Notes: generated by a model not told the origin, from the sequence alone. DNA of 64,000 bases from Pelomonas sp. BJYL3 (GCF_027257975.1 NZ_JANZKX010000006.1:62001-126000); one strand, 5' to 3'. Shown: positions 33,045 to 47,661, counted from the stretch's first letter. Program-made: numbers and translations.

Positions 33045-33632
33045 TCATGTGGGGCGCAGAAGGGACTGCGCCTCGATGATGCGCGCCGCCAGCTCCGCCA
33101 TGGGCAGCTTGCGGTCCATGGCCAGCTTGCGCAGGCGCTGGTAGGCGGCCTCCTCGTCCAGGCCGGCCTCCTGCATCAGGATGCCCTTGGCGCGCTCGAT
33201 GGTCTTGCGCGCGGCCAGCTGGGCCTGGGCGCGGTCCAGCTCCTGGCGCAGGGCCAGGTCTTGCTCGAAGCGTGCGATGGCGACCTGCAGCACCGGCGCG
33301 AGGCGCTGCGGCTGCAGGCCCGCGACCACATAGGCGCTGACACCGGCCTGCAGGGCCCGCCGCATGGGCGCGTCCGCCGGGTCCTCGGCGAAGACGACCA
33401 CCGGGCGCGGCAGCGCGTCGTTGAGGGCGGCCAGGTTCTCCAGCGTGTCCCGCGTGGGCGACTCGGCGTTGACGATCACCACATCGGGCTGCAGGCGCTG
33501 CACGCAGTCGTGGATCAGGGCGGCGTTGTCCACCGTGCCCAGCACCTCGCAGCCCAGCTGCTGCAGCTCCTGGCGCAGCAGCTGCGGGCTGGCCACGCCA
33601 TCCTCGATCAGCAGCACGCGGATGCCGCGCAT
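33045..33632 (-). CDS. nasT: NasT-like ANTAR-domain antiterminator
   Basis: This protein of about 195 residues has an N-terminal pseudo-receiver (IRVLLIEDGVASPQLLRQEL) and a C-terminal ANTAR RNA-binding domain (LAARKTIERAKGILMQEAGLDEEAAYQRLRKLAMDRKLPMAELAARII). NasT binds two-hairpin leaders of nitrate assimilation operons to prevent termination, and such a leader starts about 130 bases downstream. The residue at the phosphoacceptor position is Asn (VVIVNAESPTRD), so phosphorylation is not expected. In other bacteria NasS, a nitrate sensor, holds NasT inactive; no nasS gene is present nearby. The start at 33632 has GGAGG but short spacing; ATG at 33689 is an alternative. Confidence 0.88.
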   Translation of the reverse strand: MRGIRVLLIEDGVASPQLLRQELQQLGCEVLGTVDNAALIHDCVQRLQPDVVIVNAESPTRDTLENLAALNDALPRPVVVFAEDPADAPMRRALQAGVSAYVVAGLQPQRLAPVLQVAIARFEQDLALRQELDRAQAQLAARKTIERAKGILMQEAGLDEEAAYQRLRKLAMDRKLPMAELAARIIEAQSLLRPT

Positions 33633-33723
33633 GCCCTCCGGCGGCTTGCGCGCCTCCTCACCCTGCCCTGCATTTCCTTGACGGTCCATGCAGGGCCTGG
33701 CGCAAGAAACGTGCCGGACCACT

Positions 33724-33763
33724 CTTGTGCGCACAGCCTGCCTCGCGCCCAAATGCGTACAAG
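33724..33763 (+). promoter_or_regulatory. inverted CTTGTGCG / CGTACAAG motif upstream of HEETH protease
   Basis: CTTGTGCG at 33724-33731 and CGTACAAG at 33756-33763 form an inverted pair with 24 bases between, 168 bases before the 33932 start codon. The right half is preceded by GCGCCCAAATG; the corresponding sequence on the other strand upstream of the M4 protease reads GCACCCAAATA. It may also influence the divergent nasT gene. Confidence 0.45.
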
Positions 33764-33931
33764 CCATCGAGGGGCCCGGGCGGCATCATCCGCGGCACAG
33801 AAAGAGGGCCCGACGCAGGCCCTCCACGCAAGCGGCCCTCCTTGGACGGAACCGCCAGAGAGGGGATCCCCCGTGCAGCGCCGCGATCCGGTGCTGCGAT
33901 GACCTCTCTGAACTCCATGGAGACTGCTTTC

Positions 33932-35713
33932 ATGTTTGCTCGACTCCTTGGCGCCGGCCTGCTGGCCGGTGCCCTTCTTTGCCCCCAGCCCGGCCGTGCC
34001 GGCCCCACCAGCATCGCGCTCGGCGATATCGACAAGGGCACCTTCTGCTACAGCGAGCCGCTCAACCTGCGTGCCGATGTCAGCGACATCAAGGCGGCGT
34101 TCACCGCCAGCAACTGGCTCACGACCATCACCGGCGTCTACGGCCGGCGCTGGCCCAGTGGCAAGGCGCTGGCGCAGGCACAGGCCAACGACCAGTACTT
34201 CAAGGGCTTCGTGGACACCGGCAGCTTCAACAAGCTGGCCGAGTCCCTCATGGTGGCCATCCACGAGGAGACCCATATGTGGGACCTCGACGGCAGCCGC
34301 ACGCAATGGAACAGCTACAGCTCCTCCTGGATCGACGACACGACGCAGTTCCTGAAGTTCCCGCTCTATGACGCGGACGGCGGCTTCCCCCGCAGGGAGA
34401 TCCTCGCCCTGATCAAGGACGACGCGTCCTCCGACATGGACAACCTCTACCTGAAGGACAGCGCCCAGGGCGACTACCACCTGCAGGGCGTGACGGCCGA
34501 GCTCAATGCCGGTCTGATGGGCCTGCCCGCCTCGCTGGCCGTGGCCGAGTTCATCGACGGCATCGGCGCCAGCAATGCCCGCGACATCGCGCTGACCAAC
34601 CTGAACTACCTGCAGCTCTACCTGCGCGTGGCCAAGTCCAGCCACGCGGGCTACTACGCCAAGCTCAAGAGTGACGCCACCTGGCGCAAGTACGTGCTGG
34701 TGCAGTTCCTGCGCACGGCCTACTTCATCAACCAGTCCGATGCCTACGCCAGCAAGCTGGGCAGCAGCAAGGTGCCGGCCCTGATCAACCGGGTCTATGC
34801 GCCGGAGAACCTGGCCATCCTGGAGGACTTCAGCGGCTACAAGTTCCCCACGCGCATCAGCGACACCTGCATGGGCTCCAGCACCAACACGGCGCCCGTG
34901 ATCAGCAGCCAGCCGCAGAACGTGGTGGTGACGGCCGGTCAGGCTGCGAGCTTCGGCGTGACGGCCAGCGGTGGCGGTCTGAGCTACCAGTGGCGCAAGA
35001 ACGGCAGCAATGTGCCCGCCAACGGCAATGCCGCCATCTTCAGCATCGCCAGCGCGCAGGCCGCTGACGCCGGCAGCTACAACGTCGTGGTCAGCAACAG
35101 CCTGGGCTCGGTGAGCAGCAGCGCGGCCAGTCTCACGGTCAATCCCGCGGCCGTGCAGATCAGCCTCAGCCCGGCCAACGTCACGCTGAACATGGGCGCG
35201 ACCCAGGCCTTCTCGGCCACGGTCACCGGCAGCAGCAACACGACCGTGAACTGGTCCGTGGTGGAGGCCGACGGCGGCAGCATCAGCAGCAGCGGCCTCT
35301 ACACGGCACCGGCCAGGTTGGGCACCTACCACGTCAAGGCCACCAGCGTGGCCGACCCCAGCCGCAGCGCCCAGGCCACGGTCATCGTCAACGGCCCGAC
35401 CGACTCCGGGACCACGGTCACCGGCACGCTCAGCGCAGGAGGCTCGACCCGCCTCCCCAGCGGCAGCCCGGGCTGGTGGCAGGTCAGCACCCGCTACAAC
35501 TTCCGCTTCAACCTGAGCGGCCCCAGCAACGCGGACTTCGACCTCTACCTCTACAAGTACGTGAACGGCAGCTGGACGGTGGTCGCCAAGTCCGAGGGGC
35601 CCAACTCGACGGAGGCCATCAGCTATGTGGGCGAGGCCGGCTACTACTACCTGCAGCTCAAGTCCTACTCGGGCAGCGGGAGCTACACCTTGAAGTACTC
35701 GATATATCCGTGA
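33932..35713 (+). CDS. secreted putative zinc protease with Ig-like, Big2-like and PPC-like domains
   Basis: This 593-residue protein has a Sec signal (MFARLLGAGLLAGALLCPQPGRA). The N-terminal domain (about 25-310) holds a HExxH motif, HEETHMWD, with the first His at residue 111, and later acidic helices (GVTAELNAGLMG, AVAEFIDG) that could give a third metal ligand. I do not recognise the peptidase family. Then come an Ig-like domain (PVISSQPQNVVVTAGQ...YQWRKNG), a bacterial Ig-like 2 type domain (ISLSPANVTLNMGATQAFSATV...NWSV), and the FDLYLYK/GYYYLQLKSYSGSGSYTL tail shared with the M64 and M4 proteases. GGAG nine bases before ATG 33932 supports this start. Upstream in-frame ATGs at 33899 and 33917 are possible. 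Confidence 0.75.
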   Translation: MFARLLGAGLLAGALLCPQPGRAGPTSIALGDIDKGTFCYSEPLNLRADVSDIKAAFTASNWLTTITGVYGRRWPSGKALAQAQANDQYFKGFVDTGSFNKLAESLMVAIHEETHMWDLDGSRTQWNSYSSSWIDDTTQFLKFPLYDADGGFPRREILALIKDDASSDMDNLYLKDSAQGDYHLQGVTAELNAGLMGLPASLAVAEFIDGIGASNARDIALTNLNYLQLYLRVAKSSHAGYYAKLKSDATWRKYVLVQFLRTAYFINQSDAYASKLGSSKVPALINRVYAPENLAILEDFSGYKFPTRISDTCMGSSTNTAPVISSQPQNVVVTAGQAASFGVTASGGGLSYQWRKNGSNVPANGNAAIFSIASAQAADAGSYNVVVSNSLGSVSSSAASLTVNPAAVQISLSPANVTLNMGATQAFSATVTGSSNTTVNWSVVEADGGSISSSGLYTAPARLGTYHVKATSVADPSRSAQATVIVNGPTDSGTTVTGTLSAGGSTRLPSGSPGWWQVSTRYNFRFNLSGPSNADFDLYLYKYVNGSWTVVAKSEGPNSTEAISYVGEAGYYYLQLKSYSGSGSYTLKYSIYP

Positions 35714-35897
35714 TCGACGGATTCTGGCGCAAGCAATGAAGCATTCATTAACCATTTATTTGTGCGGCATTCAGACTTGTCCCTGACTTGCATACAAGCC
35801 AGTCGCACCGAGGCGGTGCAATATGGGTGCAGCCGGGGACAGCGCCTTGAATGGGCCTCTGTCCGTTGAAGCACATGCCCTGGCTTGCTCTCTCTTT

Positions 35898-35928
35898 GAG
35901 CGCCGATCCCCATCGGCGCTCTTTTTTT
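35898..35928 (+). terminator. strong intrinsic terminator
   Basis: GAGCGCCGAT-CCCC-ATCGGCGCTC is a perfect 10-bp stem followed by seven T residues. It lies 185 bases after the stop of the 33932 gene, so it may end that transcript or a short RNA made in between. Confidence 0.9.
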
Positions 35929-35958
35929 GCCCGGAGAAACCCGTGGTGCTGCGGGTAA

Positions 35959-38757
<2,799 letters not shown>

Positions 38758-38771
38758 GGCCTCGGGGCTCC

Positions 38772-38799
38772 TGCGGTCGGTGACGCATCGCCGACCGCA
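38772..38799. terminator. hairpin after M4 protease gene
   Basis: TGCGGTCGG pairs with CCGACCGCA (9-bp stem) 14 bases after the M4 stop. No T-run follows directly; a dispersed 13-mer and a second hairpin come next. Confidence 0.55.
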
Positions 38800-38810
38800 A
38801 GACCTGACCC
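38798..38810 (+). repeat. dispersed 13-mer CAAGACCTGACCC, copy 6
   Basis: This intergenic copy sits between the two hairpins that follow the M4 protease gene; it overlaps the last two bases of the first stem. Confidence 0.8.
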
Positions 38811-38817
38811 TTGCAAG

Positions 38818-38848
38818 CGCCCTGCGTCTCTCGATGCAGGGCGTTTTT
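38818..38848 (+). terminator. intrinsic terminator of M4 protease transcript
   Basis: CGCCCTGC pairs with GCAGGGCG (8-bp stem, 10-base loop), followed by TTTTT. It lies between the convergent M4 and esterase genes. Confidence 0.85.
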
Positions 38849-38877
38849 CCTTTGGCGCCTGGCCTTGCGGCCGGGGA

Positions 38878-39924
38878 TCAGCGCCGTGGCTGGGACTGAA
38901 AGAAGTCCCAGAGGGTGTCGTTGGCGTTCAGGGTCTGCGAGGGCTGGCCCTTGCCAGGGCGGCTGCGACCGCCACCCGGCCAGCTGTGGCCGCCGGTCTC
39001 GGTGGTGCACAGTTGCACCTGCACGCCCTCGTCGCAGCCGCTGTAGCGCTCGCACCAGGCGCCGGGCTTCTGCAGCACCTTCTGGGGCGTTGCCTTGCAA
39101 TGGTTGCGCTGGACCCAGCGCTGCGTGGTCTCGGGTACGGAGACGAAGTCCATCACCTTGCTGCTGTCCCGGAAGGCTTCGGGGCCGGCGCCGCCGTTGT
39201 AGAGCACGTGGTCATCATCCTGGGCATGGATCATCAACACGGGGATGGGCCGGCGCGGCTGGCAGCTGCTGGTGGCATCGGTGCCGGCCACGGCGGCGAT
39301 GCCGGCCAGCTGCTCGCTGAGCTCGCAGGCCAGGCGGTGGCTCATCATGCCGCCATTGGACATGCCGGTGGCATAGATGCGCCGCGCGTCCACCGACAGC
39401 TGCTGCTTGAGGTGCTCGATCAGGGCGCGGACGAAGGCGACGTCCTCGCTGCCGCTGTCCCGCGCAGGACCACAGCAGCCGCCGGCGTTCCAGGTGGCCA
39501 GGTGATGGCCTGGCATGCTGCTGTGCCCGTTGGGGAACACGGCGATGAAGCCGGCGCTGTCGGACTTGCTGATGAGGCCGTAGCGGCTGTCATCGGCCTG
39601 CAGCTCCATGCTGCCACCCCCGCCATGGAAGGCCAGCAGCAGGGGCATGGGCTGGCCGGCGCGGTAGCCCGGCGGCACGTGGACCATGAAGAGCCGCTCC
39701 TTGCCCATCACCTCGAGCCGGCCCTTGTGGGTGCCCGGGCTGGCCAGCGCGGCGTCGCTGGCGGGATCTCCCTTGCGGCCCTCGCGGCGTTCGGCGATGC
39801 GCTCACGGATGCGTTCCCGCAGCGTGCCCTGCTGGGCCTCGACCGCTGGCGCGGGGCCCAGCAGCAGGGTGGCCATCAGGCCGCTGAGCAGCGCCATGCG
39901 ACGCCCGGAAGCCGACAGGATCAT
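38878..39924 (-). CDS. secreted LpqC-type polyhydroxybutyrate depolymerase/feruloyl esterase-like hydrolase
   Basis: This 348-residue alpha/beta hydrolase has a Sec signal (cleavage near AVEA) and a charged Arg/Glu-rich segment before the catalytic domain. Key motifs are the oxyanion region LLLAFHGGGGSMELQADD, nucleophile GMSNGGMMSHRLACEL (Ser in GxSxG), an acidic residue in VLMIHAQDDDHVLYNGG and the catalytic His in GGHSWPGGG. These match the LpqC/PHB depolymerase family (esterase_phb). Substrates in the family range from short polyhydroxyalkanoates to feruloyl esters, so the exact substrate is open. GAGGAG supports ATG 39924. It converges with the M4 protease. Confidence 0.87.
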   Translation of the reverse strand: MILSASGRRMALLSGLMATLLLGPAPAVEAQQGTLRERIRERIAERREGRKGDPASDAALASPGTHKGRLEVMGKERLFMVHVPPGYRAGQPMPLLLAFHGGGGSMELQADDSRYGLISKSDSAGFIAVFPNGHSSMPGHHLATWNAGGCCGPARDSGSEDVAFVRALIEHLKQQLSVDARRIYATGMSNGGMMSHRLACELSEQLAGIAAVAGTDATSSCQPRRPIPVLMIHAQDDDHVLYNGGAGPEAFRDSSKVMDFVSVPETTQRWVQRNHCKATPQKVLQKPGAWCERYSGCDEGVQVQLCTTETGGHSWPGGGRSRPGKGQPSQTLNANDTLWDFFQSQPRR

Positions 39925-39963
39925 GCGCGTTCTCCTCGATGCCGCCCGGGCCTGCGCCGGGCC

Positions 39964-40449
39964 TCAGTGCCTGTGGGAATGGCCGTGCCCTTCATGCCCT
40001 TCATGCCCTTCGTGGTGCTCGTGGCCGCAGCCCGGGCCGTGCACATGGCCCTCGGCCTTCACCGCCACGCCGACGGGCTTGCCGCGCTGCGTGGCCTGTG
40101 CGCCATGGTCATGGCCGCAGCCCGGGCCGTGCACGTGGCCATGGTCGTGATGGTGATGCCCATGGTCGTGGCCGTGGTCGTGACCACAGCCACGACCATG
40201 CACGTGCGGCGCCGGCGCATGCGGCGCGAGGACGCGGACCAGGGAGCCGTCCTCGCCCACGAGCACGTCGCCGTCGTGCAGCAGCGTGCCTTCGGGCAGC
40301 TGCACCGTCAGCGTGCGGCCCAGGCTGTCCGTGGCCTGGAAACGGGACGTGGCGGTCTGGCTGGCGTCCAGGCTGACCTGGCTGGCGCGCTTGAGCAGCA
40401 CGGCGGCCAGGCCCTGGCCCTGGGGCAGGAATTTGGAGACTTGGGTCAT
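39964..40449 (-). CDS. UreE N-domain-like protein with His-rich metal-binding tail
   Basis: The 161-residue protein starts MTQVSKFLPQGQGLAAVLLKRA. Residues about 30-80 match the N-terminal domain of the urease nickel chaperone UreE (SRFQATDSLGRTLTVQLPEGTLLHDGDVLVGEDGSLVRVLAP). The usual second, dimer-forming UreE domain is absent. Instead residues 84-161 are a His/Gly/Asp-rich tail with three copies of a HVHG(R/P)GCGH(D/E)H motif and runs such as HDHGHHHHDHGH. No other urease gene is in the window. It is probably a cytoplasmic metal chaperone or store (Ni, Zn or Co). The upstream neighbour is the orphan ABC transporter, divergently transcribed. The start at 40449 follows CAGAGAT. Confidence 0.78.
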   Translation of the reverse strand: MTQVSKFLPQGQGLAAVLLKRASQVSLDASQTATSRFQATDSLGRTLTVQLPEGTLLHDGDVLVGEDGSLVRVLAPHAPAPHVHGRGCGHDHGHDHGHHHHDHGHVHGPGCGHDHGAQATQRGKPVGVAVKAEGHVHGPGCGHEHHEGHEGHEGHGHSHRH

Positions 40450-41000
40450 GGTCGATCTCTGGGTGAAGCGCCTGCGTGAAGGCGGTGCAGGGCATTGTCC
40501 TTGATCGGACGGGCCAGGCACGGCGAGGGCTCCGGCGTCATTGCAGCGCAGGCGCGGGGCCCGCGCATGTCCGCCCGGTCAAGAAATGCGAAGCAGCCCC
40601 GTGGCCGCAGGTGAAGTTTCGTGAAGTCGGGCCGAGGGGCCCACGCGCAGTTGACGGCGCAATTTGTGCGATGCAACAATCGCGCCCGTCTCAACAACGG
40701 AGTCCCACGTGGACAGTCCCAGTCCTCAACGCCCCTTCGCGAAGCGTGCCGCAACGGCCTTCGCAGCGCTGACGCACTGAGCCCCGTTGACCGGCGGCCC
40801 GGCGCTTCAGCCGCTGCCCCCGCCGCCCCGCTGCCCCCGGAACCTGCCTGAACAGACCCCGCACTTCCGGCGGACCGCCTCGCCCCGTATTCTCCAAGTC
40901 CGCCCGCTTCCTGTGGGCCGGCTGAGCCCCCTCGCGCCTCCGTGTGCCGGGGGCGCCAGCCGCGGCCGATAGGCAGCGTGCCCTTCATGAGCGCTCGCCC
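40450..41000. other. long divergent intergenic region, putative ABC operon leader
   Basis: This 551-base gap holds no convincing gene. A possible sigma-70 promoter for the rightward ABC operon is TTGACG (40651-40656) and AACAAT (40675-40680) with an 18-base spacer. That would leave a leader of about 315 bases rich in potential stems. I compared it with the guanidine, manganese (yybP) and cyclic-di-GMP riboswitch patterns that I know and found no match. Confidence 0.4.
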
Positions 41001-42734
41001 ATGAGCAAGAACACGCGCGAATTCTTTGCCCGCCCGGCCGTCGAAGCCGGCATCAACCGCTGGGACTGGGCCATGCTGCCCCTGGTGCTGGCCGCCCTCG
41101 TCCTGCTGGGCTATGGCGCCGCACAGATGGCCCGGCCCTTCGAGATGGGCGATGTGCTGCCCCTGAGCCTGGACCCCATCCAGCTGCCCTACTACCTGTT
41201 GCGCACGACCCTGCGCATGTTCATGGCCCTGGCCGCCGCCCTGGTTTTCAGCGGCGTCTTCGCGGTGCTGGCGGCCAAGTACCGCGCGGCCGAACGCGTG
41301 CTGGTGCCACTGCTGGACATCCTGCAGTCCATTCCCATCCTGGGCTTTCTCTCGATCACGGTGACGGGCTTCATCGCCCTGTTCCCGGGCAATCTGCTGG
41401 GCGTGGAGTGCGCGGCCATCTTCGCCATCTTCACGTCCCAGGCCTGGAACATGGCCTTCAGCCTCTACCAGTCCCTGCGCAACGTGCCGTCGGAACTGCA
41501 GGAGGCCGCCCGGGTGTTCCAGCTCTCCGGCTGGCAGCGCTTCTGGCGCCTGGAGCTGCCCTTCGCCATGCCGGGGCTGCTGTGGAACATGATGATGTCC
41601 ATGTCCGGCGGCTGGTTCTTCGTGGTGGCCTCGGAGGCCATCACCGTGTCGGACCAGAGCATCAAGCTGCCGGGGGTGGGCTCCTACATCGCCCTGGCCA
41701 TCGAGGCGCGCGACCTGTCCGCCATCGGCTGGGCGATCGGCGCCATGCTGGTGGGCATCCTGCTCTATGACCAGCTCTTCTTCCGGCCGCTCGTGGCCTG
41801 GGCCGACAAGTTCCGCTTCGAGGAGAACAGCACCGATCAGGCGCCCCAGTCCTGGCTCCTCAGCTGGCTGCGACGCACGCAGGGTGTGCAGGCCGTCGCG
41901 GGCTGGGCCGGGCGCCAGCTGCAGCGCAGCCTGACGCTGTTCCGCCGTCGCCACGATGGCACCTCGGCGCGGGCCCGCCCGGTGCCGCCGTCCCCCCTCG
42001 CGCGCCGGGCCTGGGACGCCCTGCTGCTGGCCGCCGTACTGCTCGCGCTGTGGCGCTTGCTCCGCTTCGTGCATGCCGAGGTCGGCTGGGCCGAGGTGGG
42101 CCATGTCTTCCTGCTGGGCGGCTACACCCTGGCGCGCGTGCTGGTGCTGATCGCACTGGCCGCCCTGGTGTGGGTGCCGCTGGGCGTGTGGATCGGCCTG
42201 AACCCGCGCTGGGCCGGGCGGCTGCAGGCGGTGGCGCAGTTCCTCGCGGCCTTTCCGGCGAATCTGCTGTTCCCGCTGGTGGTGCTGGGCATCGTGCACT
42301 GGCACCTGGACCCGGACTGGTGGCTGTCTCCGCTGATGATCTTCGGCACGCAGTGGTACATCCTCTTCAACGTGATCGCTGGAGCGTCCAGCATTCCAGG
42401 CGAGCTGCGCTTTGCGGCGCAGAACCTGGGGCTCAGGGGCTGGCTGCGCTGGCGGCGCTTCCTGCTGCCGGCGGTCTTCCCCAGCTTCGTCACCGGCGCC
42501 ATCACCGCCAGCGGCGGCTCCTGGAACGCCAGCATCGTGGCCGAGTACGTCAGCTGGGGCGACACCACCCTGCGCGCCCAGGGCCTGGGCAGCTACATCG
42601 CCGAGATGACGGCCCGCGGGGACTTCCCGCGCATCGCGCTGGGCATCGGCGTCATGTGCGTCTTCGTCATGGGGCTCAACCACTTTGTCTGGCGCCGCCT
42701 CTACCGACTGGCCGGCGAGCGCCTGCACTTCTGA
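41001..42734 (+). CDS. ABC transporter permease, two fused BPD domains
   Basis: The 577-residue membrane protein consists of two tandem permease halves of the NitT/TauT type. Each has about six helices and an EAA-like loop (first: ELQEAARVFQLSGWQRFWRLELPFAMPGLL; second: ELRFAAQNLGLRGWLRWRRFLLPAVFPSF). A charged linker of about 70 residues joins them (around residues 270-340). The ATPase gene follows after 19 bases. No periplasmic binding protein is encoded nearby. Homologues are often labelled nitrate/sulfonate/bicarbonate permeases, but the substrate is unknown. The start ATG 41001 is chosen as the first Met of the conserved N-terminus (MSKNTREFFARP). Confidence 0.88.
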   Translation: MSKNTREFFARPAVEAGINRWDWAMLPLVLAALVLLGYGAAQMARPFEMGDVLPLSLDPIQLPYYLLRTTLRMFMALAAALVFSGVFAVLAAKYRAAERVLVPLLDILQSIPILGFLSITVTGFIALFPGNLLGVECAAIFAIFTSQAWNMAFSLYQSLRNVPSELQEAARVFQLSGWQRFWRLELPFAMPGLLWNMMMSMSGGWFFVVASEAITVSDQSIKLPGVGSYIALAIEARDLSAIGWAIGAMLVGILLYDQLFFRPLVAWADKFRFEENSTDQAPQSWLLSWLRRTQGVQAVAGWAGRQLQRSLTLFRRRHDGTSARARPVPPSPLARRAWDALLLAAVLLALWRLLRFVHAEVGWAEVGHVFLLGGYTLARVLVLIALAALVWVPLGVWIGLNPRWAGRLQAVAQFLAAFPANLLFPLVVLGIVHWHLDPDWWLSPLMIFGTQWYILFNVIAGASSIPGELRFAAQNLGLRGWLRWRRFLLPAVFPSFVTGAITASGGSWNASIVAEYVSWGDTTLRAQGLGSYIAEMTARGDFPRIALGIGVMCVFVMGLNHFVWRRLYRLAGERLHF

Positions 42735-42753
42735 ACGATCACGGAGGACTCTC

Positions 42754-44079
42754 ATGGCACAAGCCATCATCGAACTGAACGGCGTGGGCAAGACCTTCCG
42801 CTCCTCCGACGGGCATGTGCGCCCCGTGCTGGAAGGCGTGGACTTCAGCCTGCGCGAGGGCGAGATCGTCGCGCTGCTGGGCCAGTCGGGATCGGGCAAG
42901 AGCACCCTGCTGCGCCTCATGGCCGGGCTCATCGAGGCCGATCGCGGCGAGGTGCGCTACCGCGGCCAGCCGCTGTACGGGCCGGCGCGAGCCATCAGCA
43001 TGGTCTTCCAGTCCTTCGCCCTCTTCCCCTGGCTGACGGTGCAGCAGAACGTCGAGCTGGGACTCGAGGCGCGCGGCCTGGCCAAGGCCGAACGCGCGGC
43101 CAGGGCCGAGGCGGCCATCGAGCTGATCGGCCTGGCCGGCTACGAGGGCGCGCTGCCGCGCGAGCTCTCGGGCGGCATGCGCCAGCGCGTGGGCATCGCC
43201 CGCGCCCTGGTCACGGAGCCCGAGGTCCTGCTGATGGACGAGGCCTTCTCCGCCCTGGACGTGCTGACCGGCGAGCGCCTGCGCGAGGACATCCTCGAAC
43301 TCTGGCAAGGCGGCACCATGCCGACCAAGGCCATGCTGGTGGTCTCGCACAATATCGAGGAGGCCGTGCTGATGGCGGACCGCGTGCTGGTCTTCGCCAG
43401 CGACCCCGGCCGCATCCGCTGCCAGCTGTCCATCCAGCTGCCCCGCCCCCGCAACCCGGACAGCGCCGATGTGCGCGCGCTCGTCGACGAGGTCTATGCC
43501 CTGATGACGGCCGGCGCCGGCCGGCCTGTGCGCGTCGGCGCCGAGGCGGCCAGCGAGCCCGCCCCCCTCACCGAGCGCCTGCCCGAGGCCGATGTGGCCC
43601 GCATGGACGGCCTGCTGGAGCTGCTGGCGGCGCCCCCCTTCGCCGGCCGGGCCGACCTGCCGCAGCTCGCCGAGGCCTCCGAGCTGACCGACGCCCAGAT
43701 GCTGCCCGTGGCCCACGCCCTGGCCCTGCTGGGCCTGGCCTGGCTGGAAAGCGGCGACCTGCAGCTCAGCGCCCTGGGTCAGCGCTATGTGGACGGCGGC
43801 CACGCCCTGCGCCAGGAGATCTTCGGGCAGCAGCTGCTGGACCGCGTCCCCCTGGTCGCCCACATCCGCCACACCCTGGAGCAGGAGAGCAGCGGCCAGC
43901 TGCCGGAGAAGCCCTTCCTGCGCCTGCTCAGCGAGCAGCTGGACCCTGGCGAGGCGGACGCCGTGCTGAACACCGCCATCTCCTGGGCGCGGCACGGCGA
44001 GGTCTTCGAATACGACTTCCACACGGGCCTGCTGCGCCTGCCCACGGGGGAGCTGGAGGCGCAGGACGAGGCGGTCTGA
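42754..44079 (+). CDS. ABC transporter ATPase with C-terminal AAA-associated domain
   Basis: The 441-residue protein has an ATPase domain (1-260) with Walker A GQSGSGKST, Q-loop (FQSFALFPWL), signature LSGGMRQRVGIARAL, Walker B VLLMDEAFSALD and H-loop SHNIEEA. Residues about 290-440 form an extra helical domain (DVARMDGLLELLAAPPFAGRADLPQLAEASELTD..., ending with VFEYDFHTGLLRLP) that resembles the AAA-associated C-terminal domain of some NitT/TauT-type ATPases. It has winged-helix character and may sense a ligand or regulate the pump. GGAGG precedes the ATG. It pairs with the fused permease upstream. Confidence 0.9.
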   Translation: MAQAIIELNGVGKTFRSSDGHVRPVLEGVDFSLREGEIVALLGQSGSGKSTLLRLMAGLIEADRGEVRYRGQPLYGPARAISMVFQSFALFPWLTVQQNVELGLEARGLAKAERAARAEAAIELIGLAGYEGALPRELSGGMRQRVGIARALVTEPEVLLMDEAFSALDVLTGERLREDILELWQGGTMPTKAMLVVSHNIEEAVLMADRVLVFASDPGRIRCQLSIQLPRPRNPDSADVRALVDEVYALMTAGAGRPVRVGAEAASEPAPLTERLPEADVARMDGLLELLAAPPFAGRADLPQLAEASELTDAQMLPVAHALALLGLAWLESGDLQLSALGQRYVDGGHALRQEIFGQQLLDRVPLVAHIRHTLEQESSGQLPEKPFLRLLSEQLDPGEADAVLNTAISWARHGEVFEYDFHTGLLRLPTGELEAQDEAV

Positions 44080-44202
44080 ACCCGCGAGCGCCTGTGCGAG
44101 GGGCGCCCCAGGGGCGCCGCCGACCGGCGTTCAGCCCTCGAAAACCGCCGTTCGCGGTGGCCCCAATGGCGGCCACGGAGGCCGGGGCTATGCTCGCGCG
44201 CC

Positions 44203-47559
<3,357 letters not shown>

Positions 47560-47614
47560 GGCCCGCGGGGGATCCTGAGTCCCCGGCCCGCGGCCCGATC
47601 CCGGCGGGAACAAC

Positions 47615-47641
47615 AAAGGGCGCCCCTCGGGGCGCCCTTCT
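47615..47641. terminator. bidirectional intrinsic terminator
   Basis: AAAGGGCGCCCC-TC-GGGGCGCCCTTCTT has a perfect 9-bp GC stem with A-rich and T-rich flanks. It lies between the convergent amidohydrolase and degP genes and can serve both. Confidence 0.88.
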
Positions 47642-47661
47642 TCATGGCCGCTTCAGGCCAG

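Noticed and set aside
32918-35747. The 12-mer ATGAAGCATTCA found at 32918-32929 and 35736-35747
   Set aside because: Two copies of a 12-mer are expected by chance in 64 kb; there is no shared context.
40687-41000. A possible riboswitch in the leader of the orphan ABC transporter
   Set aside because: None of the conserved blocks of the guanidine, manganese or cyclic-di-GMP riboswitches that I know could be found. It is kept only as a long leader worth covariation analysis.
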